This document shows positions 25,886-35,043 of a DNA stretch of 64,000 nucleotides, in pieces. The position numbers were made by a program, and so were the translations under genes. Each line of letters starts with the position of its first letter. The first letter of the stretch is position 1. The notes under the pieces are model-generated. The model saw only the letters and a list, made by a program, of their open reading frames with translations. It ran no database searches and had not been told where the DNA came from. Origin of the DNA: Dorea_D sp963559605 (GTDB lineage Bacteria > Bacillota > Clostridia > Lachnospirales > Lachnospiraceae); NCBI GenBank assembly GCA_963559605.1, contig CAUWLL010000005.1, forward strand, positions 29,957-93,956. The letters run 5' to 3'.

Positions 25886-27316
25886 TTAATAATGACACAC
25901 AACCGGAGTTCCATCCGAGATCAGCTCGTACATCTTTGCCGCTTTCTCCCTCGGCATATTGATACAGCCGTGAGAACCATGGCTTTTATACCTGCTCCCT
26001 CCAAATGAAGACTGCCAGGTTGCATCATGGAAACCAATACCCCTATTAAACGGCATCCAGTATTTCACCGGAGATTCATAACTGTAAGTACCGTCCGGGC
26101 GCTTTTCTCCACGCAGAACCGCATCCATCGTCTTGTAAGACAACGAATACATTCCCTGCGGCGTTGCATTTCCTCTGTTTGGGTTGCCTGTAACAATATC
26201 TGATTCCAGTACTACTTTTCCGTTTTTAATAAAATACGCTTTCTGTCTCGTAAGATCTACTTCCGCATAAGTATCTCCTACATCCATCTCCCCGTGGCTT
26301 GCGGCTCTGCTTGAATATTTCGGTTCCCTCGTCACGGCCTTTCCTTTCTTAATATCTTTGGTAAGCGCCTTGTACTCTTCCTCTTCATCGATCAGCCAGC
26401 CGTAATCGCCGCCGTCAACCTTTACCTGATTCCCGGTTGCCGTAGTGAAATTACGCGTCGTCCATTTCGTATTATATTTATCTGCCAGTTTCTCAATATA
26501 TTTTTTAACAGCCTTTTTGTCAAACGTTACCTTCATATTCTTCCGGTTGACTTTCACCCACTTAGAGATTACAGCCGAATCTACCACTTCTGTTTTGGGC
26601 TTCAGATCATACGTAACTTTGGCGCCAAGATAGCTGTTCATCTTCTCTGCCGCTTTCACAACCTCTTTGGAATCAGACACATACTTCGGGAATTTGTAAC
26701 ATCCTTTCTCTGCCAGACTCAGTGTTTCCTGAAATCCGTTGATGGACTCTCGTACAGTCGCATGAAATTTCTTTTGATGGATCTGGGTTCCCACAACCTC
26801 CGGAACAACCTCAAACTTTACGTTCTGAAATGCCGGATAAGCATTTACAGACTTCACCTGCCGCTTTTTGTCCATACACGCCAGACCTTTGATCACTTCA
26901 TCCAGCGCTTTTTCGTCATATTTTACACCGATGGGCGCTTCCAGTTCTACCGGCTCCCACAAATGTTTTATCCAGAGGAAATTCTTCTGATTGTTCACTA
27001 GCTTTTTCAGTTCCTCCCCCGGAACATATTCGATGCCAATGTCTTTTCCTACAATCTCTTCCTTACCGTCTGTCTTTTCAAGCGTCAGTACATAATCCGA
27101 CACCTGTCTCCTCATATACTCTTCCACCTGACTGACATTCTTCATGGCTACATCTACACCATTGATCTTTGTCCCAAATATAAAATGGCTTCCAAAATAA
27201 ATCGCAAAACCAATGTAAACTAGCGCAATTACCCCTACGATACCTCCCAATACGATTGCAATTTTCTTCGAAACCCCTACTTCGGTTTTCTCATCTTTTT
27301 TGTTAAAAATGCCCAT
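25886..27316 (-). CDS. L,D-transpeptidase with putative peptidoglycan-binding domains
   Basis: Makes 3-3 cross-links or tethers in peptidoglycan. A membrane anchor lies near the N-terminus (about 18-43), then two repeat-like PG_binding_4-type domains (about 60-290). A C-terminal YkuD domain carries the catalytic motif HGSHGCINMP, with the nucleophile cysteine about 26 residues from the end and the upstream histidine in GIGFHDA. Candidate starts are 27322 (too close to AAGGAG) and 27316 (preferred). It is 17 bases before tgt. L,D-transpeptidases of this build are common in Clostridia, where 3-3 cross-links are abundant. Confidence 0.92.
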   Translation of the reverse strand: MGIFNKKDEKTEVGVSKKIAIVLGGIVGVIALVYIGFAIYFGSHFIFGTKINGVDVAMKNVSQVEEYMRRQVSDYVLTLEKTDGKEEIVGKDIGIEYVPGEELKKLVNNQKNFLWIKHLWEPVELEAPIGVKYDEKALDEVIKGLACMDKKRQVKSVNAYPAFQNVKFEVVPEVVGTQIHQKKFHATVRESINGFQETLSLAEKGCYKFPKYVSDSKEVVKAAEKMNSYLGAKVTYDLKPKTEVVDSAVISKWVKVNRKNMKVTFDKKAVKKYIEKLADKYNTKWTTRNFTTATGNQVKVDGGDYGWLIDEEEEYKALTKDIKKGKAVTREPKYSSRAASHGEMDVGDTYAEVDLTRQKAYFIKNGKVVLESDIVTGNPNRGNATPQGMYSLSYKTMDAVLRGEKRPDGTYSYESPVKYWMPFNRGIGFHDATWQSSFGGSRYKSHGSHGCINMPREKAAKMYELISDGTPVVCHY

Positions 27317-27387
27317 AAACATTCTACTCCTTTTTGAATCACACGCTATCATTATAATATGCAATATATCAAAAGTACAGTCTAAAA

Positions 27388-27429
27388 TGTCGAAAAAAGT
27401 TTGAAGATTTCGTATTTCTAAACTATAAT
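27388..27429 (+). promoter_or_regulatory. aroC promoter with adjacent 0A box
   Basis: TTGAAG (27401-27406), 17-base spacer, TATAAT (27424-27429), 67 bases before aroC. A perfect 0A box TGTCGAA lies at 27388-27394, just upstream of the -35, between aroC and the divergent L,D-transpeptidase gene. Confidence 0.65.
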
Positions 27430-27496
27430 AAAACTATTCCATTTCATAATACTACATTTATGACAGATTTTGATCGCTTTCAAAGGAGACTTTAAA

Positions 27497-28606
27497 ATGG
27501 CAGGCTCAACTTTCGGAACACAATTTACAATTACAACCTGGGGGGAATCTCACGGAACAGCCATAGGTGTTGTCGTCGACGGCTGCCCGGCAGGACTTTC
27601 TCTTAGCGTAAACGATATACAAAACTTTTTAAATCGCCGAAAACCGGGGCAAGGCAAATTCACCACGTCCAGACAGGAAGCCGACTGTGCCGAGATTCTA
27701 TCCGGTGTCTTCGAGGGACGCACCACCGGAACTCCCATTTCCATCCTGGTAAGAAATGAAGATCAATACCCCAAAGATTACAGCAACATCAAAAACTGCT
27801 ATCGTCCCGGACACGCAGATTATACCTATGATAAAAAATACGGTTTCCGGGATTACCGGGGCGGCGGACGTTCCTCCGGCAGAGAAACCATCGGCCGGAC
27901 AGCCGCAGGAGCCGTAGCTTCTAAAATTCTCGCCGAACTTGGCATAAAAGTTACTGCCTATACCCGTTCTATCGGTACGATCAGCGTTCCCGTTTCCGAA
28001 TACCATTATGAACAGATTTTTGAAAATGCTTTCTATATGCCAAATAATGACTATGCCAAAAAGGCTTCTGAATATTTGGAAAACTGTATAAAAGAACAGG
28101 ATTCTGTCGGAGGGATCGTCGAATGCGTGATAAGCGGAATGCCTGCCGGTATCGGTGAGCCCGTGTTTCAAAAATTAGACGCTGCCCTTGCCGGTGCAGT
28201 TCTGTCTGTGGGCGCAGTCAAAGGTGTAGAAATCGGAGACGGTTTTCGCGCAGCCCTGGCAAAGGGCAGTACGAACAATGATGCTTTCTGTACAAAAGAC
28301 AACGGCAGCCATGTCTTAAAAGAGACCAACCATTCCGGTGGTATCTTAGGCGGCATCAGTGACGGCAGCCCGATCATCCTAAGAGCTGCCCTGAAGCCGA
28401 CACCTTCTATTGCACAAGAACAAAAAACCGTAACAAAAGATGGAGAAAACACAACCCTTTCCATTACCGGACGTCACGATCCCGTAATTGTCCCAAGGGC
28501 GGTTGTTGTGATAGAATCCATGGCAGCCATCACTGTCTTAGATATGCTTATGCAGAATATGTCAGCTAACATGGATTCTTTGAGAAATTTTTACAAAAAC
28601 AAATAA
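27497..28606 (+). CDS. aroC: Chorismate synthase
   Basis: FMN-dependent last step of the shikimate pathway, EPSP to chorismate. The 369-residue product starts at 27497 (AAAGGAGA upstream). It begins GSTFGTQFTITTWGESHG, has RPGHADYTYDKKYGFRDYRGGGRSSGRET in the phosphate and flavin region (in pieces), and ends with the GRHDPVIVPRAVVVIESM block. There are no neighbouring shikimate genes; it is flanked by unrelated convergent genes. Confidence 0.97.
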   Translation: MAGSTFGTQFTITTWGESHGTAIGVVVDGCPAGLSLSVNDIQNFLNRRKPGQGKFTTSRQEADCAEILSGVFEGRTTGTPISILVRNEDQYPKDYSNIKNCYRPGHADYTYDKKYGFRDYRGGGRSSGRETIGRTAAGAVASKILAELGIKVTAYTRSIGTISVPVSEYHYEQIFENAFYMPNNDYAKKASEYLENCIKEQDSVGGIVECVISGMPAGIGEPVFQKLDAALAGAVLSVGAVKGVEIGDGFRAALAKGSTNNDAFCTKDNGSHVLKETNHSGGILGGISDGSPIILRAALKPTPSIAQEQKTVTKDGENTTLSITGRHDPVIVPRAVVVIESMAAITVLDMLMQNMSANMDSLRNFYKNK

Positions 28607-28621
28607 CAAAAACTAGGCAGC

Positions 28622-29425
28622 CTACAAGTTCCCTGCGCTGATCTCTCTCATGATCTGCTCGTAGAACTCTTCTCTTGTACCCACTCTTTTCAGTTCTTTT
28701 CGCACAGAACCGTCTTTTATCATCAAAATCCTGCTGCAATAGCTTGCCATTTCCGGATTATGTGTAACTAAAATAATAGTCTTATTCATATCTCTGTTAA
28801 TATCTTCCATGGCTTTATTCACAACATCGCCGGATTCCGCATCCAGATTTCCTGTGGGCTCATCTGCCAGAACCACATCTGGATTATTACAAAGAGCACG
28901 GCATATTGCTGCTCTTTGTTTCTCACCGCCGGACAACTCATACGGATTTTTCTCCAGCAGGTGACGAATCCCAAACTGTTCCGCCAGCTTCTCCGCTTCC
29001 TCTCTTGCCATCTCCGGGTCTGCCTTATCCAGCACCATAGGAAGCATGATATTTTCTTTCACCGTCAGGCTGTCCATCAGATAAAAATCCTGAAATACAA
29101 AGCCAATCTCTCTTCTTCGAATATCAGACAGCTCGTCCGCCCATAAATCTTTAGAATTTCTCCCCTTAAAATAAATATCTCCCTCTGTAGGCGGATCAAG
29201 AAGCCCCAATACTTTCAAAAGAGTCGTTTTACCACAACCTGATTTTCCGATAATTCCTACGTATTCACCCTCGTAGATGGTAAAACTCAACCCTTTTAAC
29301 ACCTCTGTCCTCTCATTATCTCCCCAGAAATAGCTGCGGTGAAGTTCCTTTACTTTCAGAACCTCTGTCTCGTCTGTAACCATTTCCTGTACTTCTTCTT
29401 TTCTTTTATTTTTCTGCATATCCAT
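28622..29425 (-). CDS. ABC transporter ATP-binding protein (MacB/BceA type)
   Basis: A 267-residue ATPase with Walker A GKSGCGKTT (about 57-65), Q-loop FVFQDFYLMDSLT, signature LSGGEKQRAAICRAL, Walker B VVLADEPTGNLD and H-loop VTHN. The PTGNLD and FQ-x-F-x-L-x-x-x-L-T-V features place it with the exporters of the MacB/LolD/BceA group. It is one base after the large FtsX permease gene, so they form one transporter. A long charged N-terminal extension (about 20 residues) precedes the domain. Confidence 0.94.
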   Translation of the reverse strand: MDMQKNKRKEEVQEMVTDETEVLKVKELHRSYFWGDNERTEVLKGLSFTIYEGEYVGIIGKSGCGKTTLLKVLGLLDPPTEGDIYFKGRNSKDLWADELSDIRRREIGFVFQDFYLMDSLTVKENIMLPMVLDKADPEMAREEAEKLAEQFGIRHLLEKNPYELSGGEKQRAAICRALCNNPDVVLADEPTGNLDAESGDVVNKAMEDINRDMNKTIILVTHNPEMASYCSRILMIKDGSVRKELKRVGTREEFYEQIMREISAGNL

Positions 29426-29426
29426 A

Positions 29427-32075
29427 TTATTTCCCCTCTGCCTTTCGAATCACATAATGTCGTAACGCCAAAAGCGCTGCTATCTGTACTGCTGCATAAA
29501 CAATCGCTGTCACACCGAGAATCTTTGTATATTCTATCATTTCCTCCGCCTGAAAATGTCTCAGATTCCACAACAGAACCGTAAATATCGGAACACATAC
29601 AGCAGTAACGACTAACGGTATCTTCACAAATCGGTTGATTTCTTTTTTCAAGGATGCTTCTCTTTCTTTCTTCGGCATTCCCATGTAATTCAGAAATTCG
29701 TAACGCTTCTTTGTATCTGGAAGCTCTGATTCAATCTTCATATACAAGATAAAGATGCTGATCACCAGCAAGATCGCCATGATAAATCCATTGGAAATAG
29801 TGTTGAAAAGACGTTCTGCAATTTTTCCTCCGGCATTCTCCTCTTTACTGTAATAAGACAAAACGTTTCCGTCGAACTTTTCATCTGCCGCATGGTTTTC
29901 TTTAAAAAGATGCAACGCTTCTGTAAGCGCTTTTTTATCTGCATTTTTACTGTTCACCAATATCAATCGATTCGGCCACTCATGAATATTCACTTCCTCC
30001 ACCGCTTCTTCTGTTTGCGGATCGATCTCTTCTCCGGTGAACAGATTTGTTTTCTTCCAATTTTCCTTCACAGAATCAAAATATTCATCTGAAAACACGA
30101 CCATATTCTCATGCGTTCCTTCTCGAAAGACGCCAATCAGAGAGCCAGTTTCAGAACCCGCAATTGTTCTTGGGACATAAATCTTATCTCTCATAACCCA
30201 GTCATAGTTCTCTAAAGGTTGCCCGATAAAAATATACGGCTTCTCTCGGGACATATAGTAATCCAGTGGTTTTGCACGATCTCCCACATCCTGCTGATAC
30301 ACAATATAAATCTTTTTTCCTTCTGCATCCAGTTTGGGCAGTGGCTCTGCATCTTCTCCCAGCAGTTTCTTCAGTTCATAATATGTAGACTCCGAGATTC
30401 CGATATTCTGCCCCTGCGGCATGACCGGAAAACGAAAATCATCCAGCCATACGGTACGGTCTACGGTAGTCGCCCGCACCATTGGAAATTCTATCAACTG
30501 CGCCCCGGCTGCTTCCATATCTTTCAGCGCTTTATCATCTTTACTGTTTGCCAGACATACGTAATCATACGGAAGCTGCGCCTCCGGTTCCGGCGCCAGA
30601 ATAGGCGCTACTGCATCCTTTGCAAACAATACAAACGTACAAATATGTAAAATCGTCAATAAGAACACATAACGACTTGTCCTCTGAAATGTATGGTACA
30701 GTGGATTGTTCGGGATCAGCTTCTCATAATAGCCTCGCTCTTTCTTTTTCTGCCATTTCAGAACCATTCCCCATCCGTTTCGAATCATCAGACAGACGCC
30801 AAGCAGAAACAGACCGACTACAGATACCCCTTCTGCGTGTTCTATCTTTGAAAACTGAAATAACGCATATCCTACAAAGATTATGCCTGCCAAAAGACCA
30901 ACGGGACTAAAACGCCCCGGCATTTTCTCTTTCCGAATGTCTCCGCTTCGCATTTTTGTCACATTTGTCTCTTTGTACACACCATAAGTAACTACAAATG
31001 CCAACGCGTAAACAAGAACGGTCATTCCCAATGTCTTCGTATACGTTCTCCATGTCATAACGCCAAAAACAACCTGACTGCCCAGTGCATAGAGCGTCAA
31101 TTTCCGAAAACAGAACAAAAGAATGTTTCCAAGCGCCAGTCCGCCCAGCAAAGACAATACAATAGCGGCTCCAAGTTCCGCTCCCACAAACAGATTCAAA
31201 GTTTTCCGGCGAATACCGAGCGTGAGAAATACGCCAAAGCTTCTCATTCGATTTTTCAAATAATAAACCAAGATATATGTAATTAAAAATACTGCCAATA
31301 CGGTAAATACTATCATGAAATTCAAAATCACCGCATCCATACCGCGCCCGCTGGCAAAATAACTGTTCGTATCCATGCCGCTTAACAGTTCCTGCATACC
31401 GGAGCTTACAAACAAAAGACCTGCCGACACGATTCCCGCACCGGTAAGCAGACGATAATCTTTCCAGTTATATCTGAAATTCTTCCAGATCATCCGGTAG
31501 AAATCTTTGGAATATTTCCCGTCAAACCGAAGACGTCGGTTTTTCTCTTTTTTCAGCTCTTTTCTTCGTTTCTCATTTTCCTTCTCGCGCTTTGCAGCTT
31601 CATTCCATTCCTCCGCCATCTTACCGCCTATAAAAGTAAAGCCGAAGCTGACCAGTATGATCAGTGGATACAGAAAAGACAAAATGCCTTCTCCTGCCGC
31701 GCCCATGGTAAGGAAGAAGTTTGCCATAAATCCCAAAACAAGAGAGGAGGCTGCCAGCACATCTGCGTAGGATCTCCTCATCATATTTAAGATCAGATGA
31801 AGCAGCATTATAAGCTGTGCCAATACAAGGATGATAAGCTGCATATACAAAGCCACGCCAAAAGATTTGGCATCCTTTAACAATTCTCCCGCAAGTTCCT
31901 GACCACCATACATATCCCGCAGATATATGTCTATGGGATTCCCCCACATACGAAACAGATATATCGGCGCATTATAGGATTTTCCGCCTATGACAAGCCA
32001 CGGATACAGGCATACTGCCTGTGCGATGATCCCAAATACAATATACGTAATTCTTTTTCCTGTCCATTTCTTCAT
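29427..32075 (-). CDS. Large FtsX-domain ABC permease with N-terminal membrane extension
   Basis: An 882-residue permease starting at 32075 (GAGG 8 bases upstream). The first 165 residues form a separate unit with about four membrane helices, followed by a strongly charged linker (EKENEKRRKELKKEKNRR). Then comes a BceB-like layout: an FtsX unit, several helices, a large extracellular domain (about 470-735) and a last FtsX unit ending A-L-R-H-Y-V-I-R. BceB-type permeases are usually about 650 residues, so the N-terminal unit is extra. Such systems export or sense antimicrobial peptides or act on the envelope. Unlike bce operons there is no sensor kinase; an ECF sigma and anti-sigma precede it. 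Confidence 0.85.
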   Translation of the reverse strand: MKKWTGKRITYIVFGIIAQAVCLYPWLVIGGKSYNAPIYLFRMWGNPIDIYLRDMYGGQELAGELLKDAKSFGVALYMQLIILVLAQLIMLLHLILNMMRRSYADVLAASSLVLGFMANFFLTMGAAGEGILSFLYPLIILVSFGFTFIGGKMAEEWNEAAKREKENEKRRKELKKEKNRRLRFDGKYSKDFYRMIWKNFRYNWKDYRLLTGAGIVSAGLLFVSSGMQELLSGMDTNSYFASGRGMDAVILNFMIVFTVLAVFLITYILVYYLKNRMRSFGVFLTLGIRRKTLNLFVGAELGAAIVLSLLGGLALGNILLFCFRKLTLYALGSQVVFGVMTWRTYTKTLGMTVLVYALAFVVTYGVYKETNVTKMRSGDIRKEKMPGRFSPVGLLAGIIFVGYALFQFSKIEHAEGVSVVGLFLLGVCLMIRNGWGMVLKWQKKKERGYYEKLIPNNPLYHTFQRTSRYVFLLTILHICTFVLFAKDAVAPILAPEPEAQLPYDYVCLANSKDDKALKDMEAAGAQLIEFPMVRATTVDRTVWLDDFRFPVMPQGQNIGISESTYYELKKLLGEDAEPLPKLDAEGKKIYIVYQQDVGDRAKPLDYYMSREKPYIFIGQPLENYDWVMRDKIYVPRTIAGSETGSLIGVFREGTHENMVVFSDEYFDSVKENWKKTNLFTGEEIDPQTEEAVEEVNIHEWPNRLILVNSKNADKKALTEALHLFKENHAADEKFDGNVLSYYSKEENAGGKIAERLFNTISNGFIMAILLVISIFILYMKIESELPDTKKRYEFLNYMGMPKKEREASLKKEINRFVKIPLVVTAVCVPIFTVLLWNLRHFQAEEMIEYTKILGVTAIVYAAVQIAALLALRHYVIRKAEGK

Positions 32076-32107
32076 TGTTTTTTCCTCACACATTATATTT
32101 TCTGTAA

Positions 32108-32701
32108 TTATATCAACAGCGAGCCCAAGAATACTGTACCCACAATACAAAACAATACCAAATACACCATTTTTGTAAGCAGTGAATACATGATCACCTC
32201 TCCGAACATCCCCTGTCGTTTCTTAAATCCGTATTTCAGGAAATATACAACTTCCCACAGAAAGAAGAACACATACAAAAATCCCTGTATCAGAAACATA
32301 AATTTCGCTTCCAAAATCCCGGAAAGCGGTCCCAGATCCTCAAGTAAACTTTCCGTCACTGCTTCATATCCGAATGTGGCAGATGCATATATGCACCATA
32401 CAAAGATCCCGAAGTTCAGCAGTATATCCAGAAATCCCAGATTTAACTGGTAATCTTTCCACAGCTTATCTTCCAGCGCCTTCTTTCCCTCCAAGAGGAG
32501 CTTCTGTTCTTCTGCTTCGTTATCAGCTTCTCTTATTTCCTCGACTCTTCCGATATATAATTCCATTTTCATCTCGTCAAGCTCCCGCCTGCACGCCTCA
32601 CAGTGTTTCAGATGCTTCTCCAACAGCTCTCTGCTCTCCTCACTGCACACCTCATCCAGATATAGGGGCAACAAATCCCGAATGATATTACATTTATCCA
32701 T
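32108..32701 (-). CDS. Membrane anti-sigma factor with zinc-finger (HC2) domain
   Basis: A 197-residue protein starting at 32701 (GGAGGTGAGACGG upstream). It overlaps the sigma gene by eight bases, which couples translation. The N-terminal zf-HC2 motif H-x3-C-x2-C (HLKHCEACRRE, about 30-40) is typical of zinc-binding anti-sigma domains. An acidic helical linker and about three membrane segments (about 90-190) follow. It should hold the ECF sigma inactive at the membrane until an envelope signal arrives. Confidence 0.88.
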   Translation of the reverse strand: MDKCNIIRDLLPLYLDEVCSEESRELLEKHLKHCEACRRELDEMKMELYIGRVEEIREADNEAEEQKLLLEGKKALEDKLWKDYQLNLGFLDILLNFGIFVWCIYASATFGYEAVTESLLEDLGPLSGILEAKFMFLIQGFLYVFFFLWEVVYFLKYGFKKRQGMFGEVIMYSLLTKMVYLVLFCIVGTVFLGSLLI

Positions 32702-33194
32702 CCGTCTCACCTCCAAGTCTTTCTGCAATCATCTTCTTTGCCCGGTAATACGTAACTCTCGCCCAGGATTCGCTCTTTCCATACAATTCACTAATGTCCA
32801 CAAATCCGAGCTCTCCCAATACTCTCAGAGTAAATACTTCCCGGTACGGCTCCGGCAAGGTACTTAAAATATTTTGTATCCTTACCGCCTCCGTCTGATC
32901 GATCACCTCATCTTCCACACTGATCGGCGCCTTTTCAAATGCGATCACATCTTCTCCAACCAAACGCTTCTGACGTCTTACATGAGCAAAATATTCATGC
33001 TTCGCAATCTGACATAACCAGACCGACATCTTGCATGTTCCACGAAACTTTTCCATCTGCTCAAATGCGATCACAAAAGTAGACTGGGTAAGTTCTTCTG
33101 CAAGATCTTGACTTCCACAAATCTTCAGGAGAAACCGATAGACTTCGGAAAGGTATTTCTTATAAACTTTATCAAATCCTTCCACCCAATCCAC
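32694..33194 (-). CDS. ECF (group 4) RNA polymerase sigma factor
   Basis: A 166-residue sigma with only regions 2 and 4. Region 2 has Y-L-S-E-V-Y-R-F-L-L, D-L-A-E-E-L-T-Q-S-T-F-V-I-A-F and the -10-binding W-L-C-Q-I-A-K-H-E-Y-F. Region 4 has L-P-E-P-Y-R-E-V-F-T-L-R-V-L-G-E-L and a helix-turn-helix with S-E-S-W-A-R-V-T-Y-Y-R-A-K-K. It is first in the unit sigma, anti-sigma, permease, ATPase, so it likely controls its own operon. RBS ATAGGAGGTGG precedes the ATG. Confidence 0.93.
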   Translation of the reverse strand: MDWVEGFDKVYKKYLSEVYRFLLKICGSQDLAEELTQSTFVIAFEQMEKFRGTCKMSVWLCQIAKHEYFAHVRRQKRLVGEDVIAFEKAPISVEDEVIDQTEAVRIQNILSTLPEPYREVFTLRVLGELGFVDISELYGKSESWARVTYYRAKKMIAERLGGETDG

Positions 33195-33208
33195 CTCCTA
33201 TCTTATAA

Positions 33209-33234
33209 GAGTCAAAAGTTCTCAAAACGTTACA
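33209..33234 (-). promoter_or_regulatory. Candidate ECF-type autoregulatory promoter
   Basis: Minus strand TGTAAC (33234-33229), 15 bases, GACTC (33213-33209), close before the ECF sigma gene. ECF promoters often carry AAC in the -35 and CGTC or GTC-like -10 elements with similar spacing. Evidence is by position and AAC only. Confidence 0.35.
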
Positions 33235-33317
33235 AAAAAATTTACAGCCACACATCTTGTCACAAGTATACTTGCACAATCTGCGTGGCTATCCTTTTAC
33301 ACACCGAAACAGGGAAG

Positions 33318-34985
33318 CTAAATATCAAAACATCCGCCTCCCACAAACTCCCGAAGCAAGGAATTCGTAGGCACGTTCTCCGTTCCGATCCCGACGAAAT
33401 AATCTAAGAATTTTAATAACCGCTTTGCCTCCATATATTCCGGCGCATTCCTGTCAATCCCGAAAAGCTGTGCCTCCACATAAGGCTTCAACACTGCCAG
33501 CTCATAAATCAGGGCAGAATTAAACATGACATCGGCTTCCTCCTGATATGGAAAAATATTTTTCTCTTCACCTCTGCGTACAGACTGCCACATTCCGATG
33601 GTTCTCGCCGCAGAAGCTCCTCTTGTACGCGCGTCTCTCACGATTCGGCGCAAAAGCCGCCCGTCCGTAGTAGGTATCCGGTTGTGTTCATCTATATTCA
33701 ATTGTGTGAGGGCGCTGATATATATTTTAAACTTATTTTCATCCGGAAGGCTCTGTGTAAGTTTCGGGTTCAGACAATGGATCCCTTCTATGACAAGTAC
33801 GTCATTTTCTCCGAGCTTCTTTGCCTCTCCTCTGTACTCTTTCTTTCCTGTCAGAAAGTTAAATCTCGGAATCACGACTTCCTTTCCCTCCAAAAGCTCT
33901 GTGAGCTGACGGTTAAACAGCTCCACGTCAACTGCCTCCAGACATTCAAAATCATACTCTCCGTTTTCATCTTTCGGATTATTTTCCCGCTCTACAAAAT
34001 AATTATCCACCGCGATCGGATGGGGCGTCAGACCACAAGCGCGAAGCTGAATGGAAAGTCTGTGAGAAAATGTTGTTTTCCCGGAAGAGGATGGTCCCGC
34101 GATCAGAACAAACTTCACCTCCGGTCTGGCAACAATCGTAGCCGCGATCTCGGCAATCTTCTTTTCCTGCAATGCCTCCTGTACAAGAACAATCTCCTGT
34201 ACATTTCCTTTCGTAATCTTATCGTTCAACGCTCCTACCGTCTCGATTCCCTGCATATCTCCCCATTTGGTTGACTCCTTGAGCACCTGGAAAAGTTTAT
34301 TCTGGGGCACAAATTCCGGCACCGTCTTTGTTTTAGACCGCTCCGGCATCTGTAACACAAGACCGTCATCGTATTTATGCAGACGAAAATATTTCAGATA
34401 CCCGGTACTTGGCACCATATATCCATAATAATAATCTTCAAACTCATTAATACTGTATATGTTTACCTTGGAAACACGGCGATATTTAAAAAGACGTTCT
34501 TTATCGTACATTTCATGCTGTCCGAAAAGTGCGATGGCATCATCTGTATTTACGCTTCTTTTTTTGATCGGAAGGTCAAGCCCTGCCAACTCCCGCATTC
34601 TGCACTCCACCTTATCCAAAAACTCCTGCGTCAGAGCCTGCTCCCCTTCCATGGTACAGTAATAGCCCTTGCTCACAGAATAGTGAACTCTTACCTTCTG
34701 AATATGCTCATGACCTGCCACATCATAAACTGCTTTCACAAGAAGAAGACTCATGCTTCTTTGGTACGCCTTGTGCCCCATATCTCCGGCAGTAGTCTCA
34801 AACTCCAGCACACAGTCACATTTTACTGTCTTATGAAGCTCCTGGAGTTTTCCGTTGATAATCACAAGCACAATATCATCCTCAAAATGCTTCTGATATT
34901 CTTTCGCAATCTCAAAATAAGATGTCCCTTCTTTGTAAACGCGTACCTCTTCACCGATTTTTACATGATACATCATCTCAGCCAT
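33318..34985 (-). CDS. Nucleoside (uridine-like) kinase with TGS/ThrRS-like N-terminus
   Basis: A 555-residue protein. The N-terminal about 60 residues look like a TGS domain (V-K-I-G-E-E-V-R-V-Y-K-E-G-T-S-Y) and residues 65-180 resemble the second additional domain of threonyl-tRNA synthetase. The C-terminal half is a uridine-kinase P-loop domain: GPSSSGKTTFSHRLS (about 298-312), D-N-Y-F-V-E-R and R-R-I-V-R-D lid. This architecture is known in Firmicutes and Thermotoga as a nucleoside kinase of uncertain physiological substrate. It is preceded by nif3 in the same direction. Confidence 0.85.
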   Translation of the reverse strand: MAEMMYHVKIGEEVRVYKEGTSYFEIAKEYQKHFEDDIVLVIINGKLQELHKTVKCDCVLEFETTAGDMGHKAYQRSMSLLLVKAVYDVAGHEHIQKVRVHYSVSKGYYCTMEGEQALTQEFLDKVECRMRELAGLDLPIKKRSVNTDDAIALFGQHEMYDKERLFKYRRVSKVNIYSINEFEDYYYGYMVPSTGYLKYFRLHKYDDGLVLQMPERSKTKTVPEFVPQNKLFQVLKESTKWGDMQGIETVGALNDKITKGNVQEIVLVQEALQEKKIAEIAATIVARPEVKFVLIAGPSSSGKTTFSHRLSIQLRACGLTPHPIAVDNYFVERENNPKDENGEYDFECLEAVDVELFNRQLTELLEGKEVVIPRFNFLTGKKEYRGEAKKLGENDVLVIEGIHCLNPKLTQSLPDENKFKIYISALTQLNIDEHNRIPTTDGRLLRRIVRDARTRGASAARTIGMWQSVRRGEEKNIFPYQEEADVMFNSALIYELAVLKPYVEAQLFGIDRNAPEYMEAKRLLKFLDYFVGIGTENVPTNSLLREFVGGGCFDI

Positions 34986-35043
34986 ACTATCGCCTCCTGT
35001 TCTGTCTTACAAGTACCGCTTCTCCTTCGTCGGCTTATCCGGT

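Noticed and set aside
29356..29598. An 80-residue minus-strand frame across the permease-ATPase junction
   Set aside because: It is a shifted reading of two real genes with no ribosome site.
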